A stretch of DNA of 25,842 bases from Clostridiales bacterium (lineage in GTDB: Bacteria; Bacillota; Clostridia; Oscillospirales; Oscillospiraceae). Positions within the stretch are counted from its first letter, which is position 1. Every line of letters begins with the position of its first letter. The translations under genes and the position numbers were made by a program. The notes below the pieces were generated by a model. It was not told the origin of the DNA and ran no database searches. It worked only from the letters and a program-made list of their open reading frames with translations. Shown here in pieces: positions 16,131 through 22,585 of this stretch. Location: NCBI GenBank assembly GCA_003522945.1, contig DPHR01000056.1:1-25842 (forward strand). Reading direction: 5' to 3'.

Positions 16131-16165
16131 AAAACCCTGTATTCTCAATGGATACAGGGTTTTTT
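16131..16165 (+). terminator. Element-borne terminator now serving tRNA-Ser
   Basis: A perfect 12-bp stem AAAACCCTGTAT/ATACAGGGTTTT (16131-16142 and 16152-16163) with a 9-base loop and T-run begins 5 bases after CCA. It lies inside the element and replaces the original tRNA terminator displaced to 23614-23653. Confidence 0.85.
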
Positions 16166-16185
16166 CTATACTCTTTTCCGGTTGT

Positions 16186-16207
16186 TTTCCCTTATGTTTT
16201 CCCTTAC
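16186..16207 (+). repeat. Left arm-type integrase site candidate
   Basis: This 22-base block consists of two copies of TTTCCCTTAY spaced 11-12 bases apart (TTTCCCTTAT-GT-TTTCCCTTAC). The identical block recurs at 23451-23472, just inside the other end of the element. Confidence 0.65.
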
Positions 16208-16217
16208 TGGCTTCAAA

Positions 16218-17454
16218 TCAGGCGTTTTTCGCCTCTTTCAGCGTGGTAATAAAGGCTTCCATCCGGGCAGCGCTTTCCCGCTTCATCTGCTCCGTGACGT
16301 GGCCGTATACATCCAGCGTAAAGGCCGCTGTGTGATGGCCGAGATTTTCCTGTACTGTTTTGATATCATCCCCGGAGCGGATCGCGGCAACTGCGTATGA
16401 ATGTCGAAGATCGTGAAATCTTGCCGCAGGGAGACCGATAGAGGCCGCGATCTTCTTGAAGTTGGTATAAACCGTCGGGGCCGCACAGACAGCCGCCCAG
16501 CGCGTTTGTGAATACGAGATCAAGCGGGTTATCCCAAGCAGAACCGGCTTTGAAGCGGTCTTGTATCTGCTCGGCCTTTCTGTGCCGCAACAGCTTCATA
16601 ACATATTCCGCCGGGGCGATGGTACGCCACCGGCTATTTTTTGTTGTGTTCAGCACATACTTTCCGCCGGTCGTCCCGTATTGCTGGAGCTGCTGCTTCA
16701 CAAGGATCGTCCCCCGCTCGAAATCCACGCAATCCCACGAAAGCCCCAGCACCTCCGCCTGTCTCATGCCGGTAAACAGCGTGACGGTGTACAGCGTTTC
16801 AAATTGGTGTCCCCGGATGGCTGAAAGGAACTTGTTGATCTCTTCGTCGTCGAGGGGCTTTATTTCGTGCTTCTCGATCCGCGGCAAATCGGGATGATCC
16901 GCCGGATTGAATTTGATATAGCCGAGCGCGACGGCCTTTTCCAGCGCCTTGTGAAGTGTGCCGTGTATGTTCTTGACGCTCTTCGGGGAAAGCGGCTTTT
17001 GCTCCGTGACCTTCTTCCCGCTCACCGTCCGTGTGACCGTGTACCCATCCCGCACAAGCGCGTTATAGAATTTTTGAACGTCAACGGCAGAAAGCGCAGA
17101 GAGCTTGACCGCGCCGAGAGCGGGCTTGATATGCACGCGGATGTTCTTCTTATAGGATTCCGCCGTCATCGGCTTAACGCTGTTCAGGTATTCCCCACTC
17201 CATGCGTCGAGCCATTCCCCCACGGTCATTTTGGCCGGGGCGATGTATGCGCCGTCGGTTATCTCCACAGCAGCAGCCTGCATCTTTTCCCGGACTTCCT
17301 TTTGTGTTTTGCCGGAAAAAGAGCGCTGAATCTGCCGCCCCCGCCCATCCTTGCCGGTAGTGATACGCGCTTCCCAGAAAGAATACTGCTTCTCGTTACG
17401 GGTCACCGTCTTTTTTCGTATCGTTCCCGCTCCGGCTGCGGCTTTATTCGGCAT
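16218..17454 (-). pseudogene. Tyrosine integrase, frameshifted
   Basis: The gene encodes a Tn916/phage-type tyrosine recombinase of about 411 residues in two frames. The first frame (from ATG 17454, AAAGGAGG before it) carries the arm-binding domain (about 5-65), SAM-like core-binding domain (80-180), catalytic Arg231 (FTGMRQAEVLGLSW) and Lys272 (TTKNSRWRTI). It loses homology after ALGGCLCGP (326). The second frame resumes with TVYTNFKKIAASIGLPAARF and supplies HDLRH, GHH and the Tyr nucleophile in DVYGHV. Removing one base from the run of four G at 16477-16480 restores one continuous frame. This is either a real inactivating insertion, an assembly error, or less likely programmed frameshifting. 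The start overlaps the repressor gene by 11 bases. Confidence 0.88.
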
Positions 17455-18193
17455 TACTTGCCTCCTTTTCAATTCTGCACGCAATATATTCCTTTACAGC
17501 TTCACTAAGCGCGTTTATAACACGTTGCTCAAAAAAAGCGGACATAGATTCAGCCGAAAGCAAACCCATCCCTTTTGGAACATGAGCCAAACATTCAATC
17601 TCAGGACTTCCTTCCGAAAAAACAATTTCTCCGTTTATTTGGCTGTCAGCGCGTAATAGGAAAGAAGAGACGGCACTATCGAGATGTTCTTCATTCTCTT
17701 GTTTGGCACAGTTAAGAGCACTGATTACTCCATAATTGATTGATACGCATAAAAACTCGTTAAGCCGGTCTGGTTTATAGTTTGCCTCGACAATTAGGTA
17801 TTCCAGAAAATCAAACAAAAAAGGATCAATATTCTTAAAGAAGCGCAAAGTGTCAATAGCTTCCGAAGAAAGTCCGATATAATCACCGACAAACTGCATA
17901 TCTTTATCGTTTGTTTCTGATTCCGATAGTCCTAAAAGGTAATCGGCAGATACATCAAAGTGTTCTGCCATTCTTCTTATCGTTCTTGCATCTGGAACGT
18001 TGTCCCCGGTTTCATACAGGCTGATGGTAGATTTTGTTACCATCAGCTCTTTTGCTAATGTCGCTTGCGATTCTCCCTTTTTATTTCGCAGTTGCCGCAA
18101 GCGCGATGGAAAACCTGCATTCCTCCGCTCCGATGAAGTTACTCCCGCCTCCTTTGCCTCTTTTTCTGTCGGCGGAAAATAATTGCTCTCCAT
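17444..18193 (-). CDS. XRE-family (Cro/CI-type HTH) repressor
   Basis: This 249-residue protein has an HTH_3 domain at about 30-88 (LRQLRNKKGESQATLAKELM, TKSTISLYETGDNVPDARTI, HFDVSADYLLG). The C-terminal 160 residues are not recognised and show no LexA/CI-type Ser-Lys protease motifs, so release from DNA would need another signal, for example a helper protein. The ATG at 18193 has AAGGAGG 8 bases upstream; an earlier in-frame ATG would start inside the promoter region. The gene is cotranscribed with the integrase (11-base overlap) and diverges from the xis-like gene, with an operator candidate between. Role inferred: keeps the element silent. Confidence 0.85.
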   Translation of the reverse strand: MESNYFPPTEKEAKEAGVTSSERRNAGFPSRLRQLRNKKGESQATLAKELMVTKSTISLYETGDNVPDARTIRRMAEHFDVSADYLLGLSESETNDKDMQFVGDYIGLSSEAIDTLRFFKNIDPFLFDFLEYLIVEANYKPDRLNEFLCVSINYGVISALNCAKQENEEHLDSAVSSFLLRADSQINGEIVFSEGSPEIECLAHVPKGMGLLSAESMSAFFEQRVINALSEAVKEYIACRIEKEASNAE

Positions 18194-18253
18194 GGCTTTT
18201 CCTCCTTGACTGATTTGAATTTCTTGTTCTTTTATTCTGGTAGATCGAAAATA

Positions 18254-18282
18254 TTGACGAACAGAAAAATATATCATATAAT
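18254..18282 (+). promoter_or_regulatory. Rightward promoter for the xis-like operon
   Basis: TTGACG (18254-18259), 17 bases, TATAAT (18277-18282). The predicted start near 18290 coincides with the operator candidate at 18291-18315. Confidence 0.75.
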
Positions 18283-18290
18283 ATAATCAT

Positions 18291-18315
18291 CGAGTAAATC
18301 ATACCACGATACTCG
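18291..18315. promoter_or_regulatory. Operator candidate between repressor and xis-like genes
   Basis: CGAGTA (18291-18296) and TACTCG (18310-18315) form an inverted repeat with centres two helical turns apart. It covers the rightward start site and the leftward -10/spacer, so one bound repressor could block both promoters. Confidence 0.55.
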
Positions 18316-18326
18316 AAAGAACGCAA
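18298..18326 (-). promoter_or_regulatory. Leftward promoter for repressor-integrase
   Basis: On the minus strand TTGCGT (18321-18326), 17 bases, TATGAT (18298-18303), with an extended -10 TGG before it. It would give a leader of about 100 nt before the repressor ATG. Confidence 0.55.
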
Positions 18327-18351
18327 GCAAAAAAATCAGCAGGAGGTAAAC

Positions 18352-18540
18352 ATGGAAAAAACGGTTTTGACTGTGGAAGAGATGGGGGCGATGCTCAATT
18401 TGAGCCGTTCCAAAGCCTACGAGCTTGTACATAGCGAAGCGTCCCCGCCGGTAATCAGAATCGGACGCTGTATCCGAATCCCGACGGACGGGCTTAGAGC
18501 GTGGCTCGCCAGCCAAAGTGAACAGGGGGCAAGGCTATGA
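18352..18540 (+). CDS. Excisionase-like HTH protein
   Basis: This 62-residue protein matches the excisionase/MerR-like HTH_17 family: TVEEMGAMLNLSRSKAYELV at 7-26 is the helix-turn-helix, and VIRIGRCIRIPTDGLRAWL at 34-52 is the wing plus final helix. Such proteins bend DNA at att sites and direct Int toward excision. AGGAGG lies before the ATG. It is the first gene of a rightward operon with ATGA coupling to the next gene and divergence from the repressor, which supports an Xis role. Confidence 0.8.
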   Translation: MEKTVLTVEEMGAMLNLSRSKAYELVHSEASPPVIRIGRCIRIPTDGLRAWLASQSEQGARL

Positions 18541-18749
18541 CACCATTGAAAGCCATTCGGGAAAAGTGCCTCGATTGCGTCTGCGGCGTTGCCGTTGAAG
18601 TTCGCCGTTGTGTTTGCACGGATTGTCCCCTGTTTCCGTTTCGTTTTGGGCGGAATCCGAATCGAGCGGGAATAGGTAACCATGCCGGATCATTCGCCGG
18701 AAACGCCAACTCAACAAACGATTTTGAGCGGGAGGGTACAGGGACATGA
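18537..18749 (+). CDS. Small cysteine-rich conserved element protein
   Basis: This 70-residue protein has six cysteines at 11, 14, 16, 25, 27 and 30 (CLDCVC and CVCTDCPLFPFRFG), a pattern able to bind one or two zinc ions. Similar small proteins are familiar from Firmicutes phages and integrative elements, but no function is established to my knowledge. It starts within the xis-like stop (ATGA) and ends within the start of the next gene, so it is strictly coupled. The last 25 residues look disordered. Confidence 0.7.
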   Translation: MTPLKAIREKCLDCVCGVAVEVRRCVCTDCPLFPFRFGRNPNRAGIGNHAGSFAGNANSTNDFEREGTGT

Positions 18750-19288
18750 GACAATACCTCCCAGCACAAGAAAGCGCTCACAAGCCCGCTGAGATGGGCT
18801 TAGACGGGAAATCCGAGAACATAAAAAGCCGCCCCTCGGTGTACAAGACCGAGAGACGGCAAGCGGAGACGCAGCCTTTTGCCAGCCAGCAAGAGCAGCT
18901 ATTCCCGCTCCCTGATTCTACCACGCAGAGCGGGACAGCGCAAAGATTTTTTCAAAACATCCTGCCCAAGGGGGCGGAGAACGCAATCAAGACGACGGAG
19001 CTTTGCCAAATGATGGGCATAAGGGACGCGCGGGCGCTCCGAAAAATGATCTCCGATGAGCGGGCGCTCGGCGCTGTCGTTCTCTCCTGCGATGGTGGTT
19101 ATTTTCTCCCGGACGACGGCGAAAAGGGGCGGCGGGAGGCCGCAGCGTTCATCGCCACCGTGACCGCCAAGGGTGCGAATACGATTCGAGCGGTGAGATC
19201 GGCGCAAGCGTTCCTTGACGGGCTGCCGGGACAAATCGAGATCGGAGGGTATGTCGATGGGGAGAGGCAAAGCCGCCGTCCATTGTAA
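18746..19288 (+). CDS. Element protein with a C-terminal HTH-like domain
   Basis: This 180-residue protein starts with a polar, disordered region of about 70 residues. A compact winged-helix-like domain follows: NAIKTTELCQMMGIRDARAL then RKMISDERALGAVVLSCDGG with GYFLP (about 78-125), which fits a DNA-binding module in replication or regulatory proteins of phages and integrative elements. A helical tail (AAAFIATVTAKGANTIRAVR) follows. The start overlaps the previous stop (ATGA), and the 3' end overlaps the next gene by 32 bases. Function unknown; a replication accessory role is a guess from position. Confidence 0.65.
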   Translation: MRQYLPAQESAHKPAEMGLDGKSENIKSRPSVYKTERRQAETQPFASQQEQLFPLPDSTTQSGTAQRFFQNILPKGAENAIKTTELCQMMGIRDARALRKMISDERALGAVVLSCDGGYFLPDDGEKGRREAAAFIATVTAKGANTIRAVRSAQAFLDGLPGQIEIGGYVDGERQSRRPL

Positions 19289-19619
19289 TATTCGCCCGTG
19301 GCTATCCGCGAAAGCAGATTGCAAAGAAGGGCGATTCATTCAGATCGGCAATTCTCTCCTGCTCTCTGAGCAAATGGGCAAGCTAAAACCCGGGGCAAGG
19401 TATTTGTATCTCTGCATGACGATGGAGGCCGGAGGCAAGCGTGAGTTCACGTTCCCGGCCTCCTCCGCCGAAAAATACCATATTCCCCCGAGCAGCTTTG
19501 ATCGCTTCAAGGCGGAGCTTATTGACGCCGGTTTTATCCGCATCAAGGAGAGCGGGAGGCTGACCCGAGAAAAGAATGTCTATGAGTTCGTGTTCGATTG
19601 GAAAGCCCGACCACCATAA
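19257..19619 (+). CDS. Winged-helix protein, candidate replication initiator
   Basis: This 120-residue protein shows a winged-helix pattern: SLLLSEQMGKLKPGARYLYL, CMTMEAGGKREFTFPASSAE, KYHIPPSSFDRFKAELIDAG and FIRIKES...NVYEF. This arrangement resembles the initiator domain of plasmid and phage Rep proteins, but it is short and lacks a second domain. The ATG at 19257 is chosen because GGAGG (19244-19248) lies 8 bases before it; the ATG at 19251 would be too close. Four palindromes begin 35 bases after its stop codon, which is the usual place for iterons recognised by such a protein. Replication role inferred. Confidence 0.55.
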   Translation: MGRGKAAVHCNIRPWLSAKADCKEGRFIQIGNSLLLSEQMGKLKPGARYLYLCMTMEAGGKREFTFPASSAEKYHIPPSSFDRFKAELIDAGFIRIKESGRLTREKNVYEFVFDWKARPP

Positions 19620-19654
19620 ACGGCGATGTATAAAAACTTTTATGCATTTTGGCT

Positions 19655-19790
19655 CCCCCATTTTGGGGAAAGTAAAAGCCGTTACTTACCCCATTCTGGG
19701 GGTAGCGACGCCGGAACGTAGAACCCACTACCCCCATTTTGGGGGAACCAGTGAGTTTTTAAACCGGAAACACTTCCCCCATTTTGGGGG
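19655..19790. repeat. Four CCCCATTTTGGGG palindromes
   Basis: The copies are at 19655-19669, 19687-19704 (CCATTCTGG variant with matching TA flanks), 19731-19745 and 19776-19790. Centres are 33, 43 and 45 bases apart. Each is self-complementary around ATTTT. The frame running over them codes only repeated HFG/PILG and is not convincing. They may be iterons or operator sites for the adjacent winged-helix protein. In the rest of 19791-20055 I see only a weak AAGCTG/CAGCTT hairpin (20014-20036). Confidence 0.75.
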
Positions 19791-20113
19791 AGATATACTA
19801 TATGTAGCCATGTATGTAGGAAAAATTAAGCTCTCCCTCCCGCTCCAAAACAGGCTTATAAAGCGTCCAAAATCGCGGTCGCCCCTCCGGACAGCTTCCG
19901 CATACGAGAAAGCGGAGGCAAGCCAGCCAGAGAAATTTATATGAAACCGGTATCTTTTCGGGGGTGTGTTATAAAATGCGCCCCGTTCTGCGTTCCTGCG
20001 GGCATTTATCGGGAAGCTGCATACATTTCCCAGCTTTCTGTCTGCACGATGGTGTAACGCGTCGTTACGTCATTGCAAGGTAGTAACAAAACGCGACACC
20101 CTCGAGCGGGTGC

Positions 20114-20163
20114 GAGTGGCTACCAGTCGCTACGACTGGCTACGGCTCGTAACGGTGCGTGAC
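20114..20163. repeat. Five tandem degenerate decamers
   Basis: The units are GAGTGGCTAC, CAGTCGCTAC, GACTGGCTAC, GGCTCGTAAC and GGTGCGTGAC, each 10 bases and each ending in AC. The second and third form a 7-bp hairpin CCAGTCG-CTA-CGACTGG (20123-20139). Weaker relatives extend upstream to about 20051. The spacing near one helical turn suggests a protein-binding or bending site. Confidence 0.6.
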
Positions 20164-20255
20164 CGCCTTCTTCCGCTTTTTGCCGGTTTTTTCCGTCCTG
20201 CTTCGGTTTTACTGTCGCCGGAGTGGGCCGCATACTGTACGAAGGAGATGATACA

Positions 20256-20642
20256 ATGGCAAATAACCAAAAGAAAACCGCCGCACTGGTAGCTCTTGCA
20301 GACAGCAAAACGCTATCGGAGGCGGCAGGAAAAGCGGGGATCTCTCCGAGAACCCTATACACATACATTCACGACGATCTTGAATTTTCCAAGGCTTACA
20401 GAGATATACAGGAACAGGCAAAGATAACGATAATGGAGAGTATAGCCGGGAGCGTAGAATCAGCCATCGGGGTTATAAAGTCCATCATGGAAAATGAAAA
20501 GACGCCCGCGGCGGTACGTCTTAGGGCTGCAACGTCTATCGTGAGCATTTACGAGAACCAGCGCTCTGCCGTCGCCGATATGACGAGCGGCTATATCTCC
20601 GATAACTCCGACTTGTGCAACGACTTTTTCAGCTTCAAATGA
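20256..20642 (+). CDS. phBC6A51-like helix-turn-helix protein
   Basis: This 128-residue protein has an HTH at about 17-46 (SKTLSEAAGKAGISPRTLYT YIHDD region) followed by a long helical region (EFSKAYRDIQEQAKITIMES, IKSIMENEKTPAAVRLRAAT). This is the pattern of the phage phBC6A51-type DNA-binding family, which also resembles the N-terminal part of small terminases. AAGGAGA lies 8 bases before the ATG at 20256. It stands alone between two non-coding repeat regions. In a satellite element such a protein could redirect packaging; equally it may bind the neighbouring repeats. Function not established. Confidence 0.7.
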   Translation: MANNQKKTAALVALADSKTLSEAAGKAGISPRTLYTYIHDDLEFSKAYRDIQEQAKITIMESIAGSVESAIGVIKSIMENEKTPAAVRLRAATSIVSIYENQRSAVADMTSGYISDNSDLCNDFFSFK

Positions 20643-20730
20643 TCGGGCAAGCACAAAATCCGCCTTTCCGCCCTCCAAGCGGGTGCAATCGGCTGCAAAC
20701 ATAGCAATTTGTAGTTTTTTCAAAAGTCAG

Positions 20731-20811
20731 GTTTTGACAGGTTCGCGCCGATTTGAATGTTAAGTTTTATTAGGTTTTCGGCTCTTTTGAATGTTGGGTT
20801 TTGCCAAGTTC
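20731..20811. repeat. Two and a half copies of a 33-34-bp direct repeat
   Basis: GTTTTGACAGGTT (20731), GTTTTATTAGGTT (20764) and GTTTTGCCAAGTT (20798) start successive units, and the first two units share TTTTGAATGTT/ATTTGAATGTT at their ends. Period 33 then 34. No supported gene covers this region. Confidence 0.6.
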
Positions 20812-20892
20812 TTACACTACGAATAGCCATGGAATAATCGACCGCGATATGTCCCGCTCCCGCCCTCTTAAACAGGTAAGACCAGCAAAAGT

Positions 20893-21148
20893 AAAGCGGC
20901 GACAAAGCGGCGAGAACATCTCATTTGTGCCGGTCAAAAACGCTATCGAGCAAAGGGTGAACAAAGAGAAATCGCTGCCTTGAATATTCCTCCGTGAAGC
21001 CGCGAGAAAGCCGCGAGAGAACGTGTTAAAGCATGGATGAAGCAAGAGAGAACATCAACCATTGAACCCCGAGCGAACCCCGAGAAATCGGCTGCTGAGT
21101 ACACCAGCGAAGCCGTGACAAAGCCGTGAGAACCACACAAAACCCGAG
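20893..21148. repeat. Array of 11-bp tandem doublets
   Basis: Four sites carry an 11-base unit twice in a row: AAAGCGGCGAC/AAAGCGGCGAG (20893-20914), GAAGCCGCGAG/AAAGCCGCGAG (20996-21017), GAACCCCGAGC/GAACCCCGAGA (21064-21085) and GAAGCCGTGAC/AAAGCCGTGAG (21109-21130). Weaker doublets lie at 20952, 21028 and 21139. Most are followed by AAC or AAATC. No convincing gene is found in 20643-21269; short Lys/Glu/Arg-rich frames broken by stops leave open a decayed gene. Confidence 0.7.
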
Positions 21149-21224
21149 AAAACGATAGGTGTATTTTTCCGACTGAAATCCGGGAAAATGAGCGTCCCAC
21201 ACGAAGGGATAATATAGCGCAAGA

Positions 21225-21248
21225 AGAGCGGGACAAGTATCCCGCTCT
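21225..21248 (-). terminator. Hairpin after the leftward operon
   Basis: AGAGCGGGA/TCCCGCTCT (21225-21233 and 21240-21248), 9 bp, loop CAAGTA. On the minus strand it lies 21 bases after the stop at 21270 and is followed by TCTTGC, a weak U-tract. It is probably the operon terminator. Confidence 0.5.
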
Positions 21249-21269
21249 CCGTCTATCATATTGACCGGC

Positions 21270-21422
21270 TTAACCGCCCCCGCCGAGAAGTCCGGCGCTT
21301 TCCAAAATACCAACGACCGCCGCCCGCGTCTCCGGGTCTTGTATCGCCTTTATGAAAAACTGCGTAAACTGCTCTTCGCTCATGCTGTCGATCATGTCTG
21401 CAAGCTCTTTCCGCGTGTCCAT
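21270..21422 (-). CDS. 50-residue acidic element protein, unknown
   Basis: The frame begins at an ATG that shares its A with the preceding stop codon (TAATG), so translation is coupled to the upstream gene. It starts MDTRKELADMIDSMSEEQFT, continues through a hydrophobic stretch AAVVGILESAGLL and ends in four glycines. The first half is acidic and helical, of a kind seen in small adaptor or regulatory proteins of phages. No family is recognised. The close packing and sensible composition support a real gene. Confidence 0.6.
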   Translation of the reverse strand: MDTRKELADMIDSMSEEQFTQFFIKAIQDPETRAAVVGILESAGLLGGGG

Positions 21423-21955
21423 TACTGCACCCCCAGACCGTAAAGGTATACCATCTCGTTTGCTTCTTCGGCGCTGTCCGAAACGACGCGGATTGCGTGC
21501 AAGAGATCATTATCAACGTCCGGGAAAGCGCCGTCATTCTCTAATGCGTCCCGCTTCTTCTCCCGCGTTCTCTCCACAAAATCAACGGCGCGGACATGAT
21601 TCAAATACGACAGGCGCTCTTTCCGCCAACTCAACCAGATACGACACAGCGCATCAATGGCGGAATCCCCGGCGATCTTCTTGACTTCGTTGTAGATCAA
21701 ATCAGATTCAACGTGTTCCGGGTTGATCTCCATGAAGCGGGTAGCCAGCTCCAAAAGCCGCTCCGCTTTCGGGTGAGCCTTGTTGACGCACAGCGTCTCC
21801 CGATTCATCACTACGAATGTCCATGCATCGAGCGGGACGTTATACAGGCGCTCTATGGCAAACTTCGCCGCCGCGTCAAGCTCTGCGGTATCCGTGAGCC
21901 TGATTGTCATTTGCTCCGCCGTGCAGTAGTTAAAACCGTTCTTGTGGATAATCAT
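21422..21955 (-). CDS. Conserved element protein of unknown function
   Basis: This 177-residue soluble protein starts MIIHKNGFNYCTAEQMTIRL at an ATG preceded by AAAGGAAGAG; a longer in-frame start at 22036 would run through the antisense RNA region and is not supported. It is mostly helical, with no Walker, zinc or HTH motif that I can see. A segment around 85-140 (LLELATRFMEINPEHVESDL, WLSWRKERLSYLNHVRAVDF) is rich in aromatic and charged residues. The 147-base gap before it carries a predicted antisense RNA that could control its translation. Confidence 0.65.
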   Translation of the reverse strand: MIIHKNGFNYCTAEQMTIRLTDTAELDAAAKFAIERLYNVPLDAWTFVVMNRETLCVNKAHPKAERLLELATRFMEINPEHVESDLIYNEVKKIAGDSAIDALCRIWLSWRKERLSYLNHVRAVDFVERTREKKRDALENDGAFPDVDNDLLHAIRVVSDSAEEANEMVYLYGLGVQ

Positions 21956-21997
21956 TTTTACTCTTCCTTTCTTTGCTGCCGTCCTATCGGGCAGGGG

Positions 21998-22026
21998 TTG
22001 ATTTGAGAGAGCGGGCGCGGTATAAT
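21998..22026 (+). promoter_or_regulatory. Promoter of a small antisense RNA
   Basis: TTGATT (21998-22003), 17 bases, TATAAT (22021-22026). An inverted repeat GAGCGGGCGC (22009-22018) and GCACCCGCTC (22033-22042), with one mismatch, straddles the -10 box and could be an operator. Confidence 0.65.
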
Positions 22027-22032
22027 TTGTTT

Positions 22033-22103
22033 GCACCCGCTCCGGGTGTTCTTCAAGCTCTTTGCCTGTTGCTTTGGTCGGCTGTCAGGTAAGGGGCTTT
22101 TTT
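22033..22103 (+). ncRNA. Predicted 70-nt antisense RNA in the leftward operon
   Basis: The predicted transcript opens with hairpin CACCCG-CTC...CGGGTG (22034-22048) and ends in a terminator: arms 22056-22068 and 22086-22098 pair over 13 positions (three G-U) and are followed by six T (22098-22103). It is transcribed opposite to the genes on either side and lies exactly in their 147-base gap, so it is antisense to the leader of the 21955 gene. The last T of the tract falls in the stop codon of the upstream gene. This layout recalls the ctRNAs that control plasmid rep genes. Confidence 0.55.
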
Positions 22104-22426
22104 CATGCAATCGCCTGGACTTGAGAAGCGCCGAAGAATCGGGCGTTGTATACCGCACTGTCTCCCTTGCTCCCCCAGATCAGCGCACAGCCGAAAAGAG
22201 CCTTGCTGCCGTGCATGACCTCATAGCCCAGCTCGCGCCATCCGCTCCACGTTCTGACCTCTTCCGTGATACCGGCGGCGGCTTTCGCGCTCTCGACGGT
22301 CGCGGCGTTGATTGGCTCCGCTTTGGCGGACAACCATGCGCGGTGCAGAGCTTCACCGAATGTAAGCCCGCCCTTGCGGTACAGGCTCCACGCCCGAAGC
22401 ATGATCTTCTTGAGATTCCATTTCAT
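22103..22426 (-). CDS. Small conserved phage/element protein
   Basis: This 107-residue protein starts MKWNLKKIMLRAWSLYRKGG and continues LTFGEALHRAWLSAKAE, a helical signature common in short hypothetical proteins of Firmicutes phages and integrative elements (Lys-rich start, RAW...AL..AW..AK). The C-terminal half (TWSGWRELGYEVMHGSKALF...IWGSKGDSAVYNARFF) looks like a compact beta domain and might bind nucleic acid. AAGGAGG lies 8 bases before the ATG. It is first in a three-gene leftward operon with a promoter at 22557-22585. Function unknown. Confidence 0.7.
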   Translation of the reverse strand: MKWNLKKIMLRAWSLYRKGGLTFGEALHRAWLSAKAEPINAATVESAKAAAGITEEVRTWSGWRELGYEVMHGSKALFGCALIWGSKGDSAVYNARFFGASQVQAIA

Positions 22427-22556
22427 CTTGCGTACCTCCTTTGTTTTTAGGGAGCGTGCGGCGTCTGGAATGTAGCAGCTACTTGGCCATTGTCCTGTCA
22501 CCAGTATGTCTGCCGCCCTGATCGACTTGTTCAAGGTCTCTCCCTTAACTGTCTAT

Positions 22557-22585
22557 ATAATAACACTATTTACCCCAATAGTCTA
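22557..22585 (-). promoter_or_regulatory. Leftward promoter of the 22426-21270 operon
   Basis: On the minus strand TAGACT (22580-22585), 17 bases, TATTAT (22557-22562). The spacer overlaps repeat ACTATTTACCCCAATAG (22565-22581). The leader before the first ATG is about 125 nt. Confidence 0.5.

Noticed and set aside
19655..19790. CRISPR array
   Set aside because: The repeats are only 13-15 bases, fully palindromic, with spacers of unequal length, and there are no cas genes.
19576..19944. A 122-codon frame over the palindromes
   Set aside because: The repeats produce HFG/PILG peptides, the start is inside the winged-helix gene, and there is no ribosome binding site.
20104..20163. Second tRNA or T-box-like structure
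   Set aside because: The hairpin is short and the decamer periodicity explains it; no tRNA arms can be drawn.
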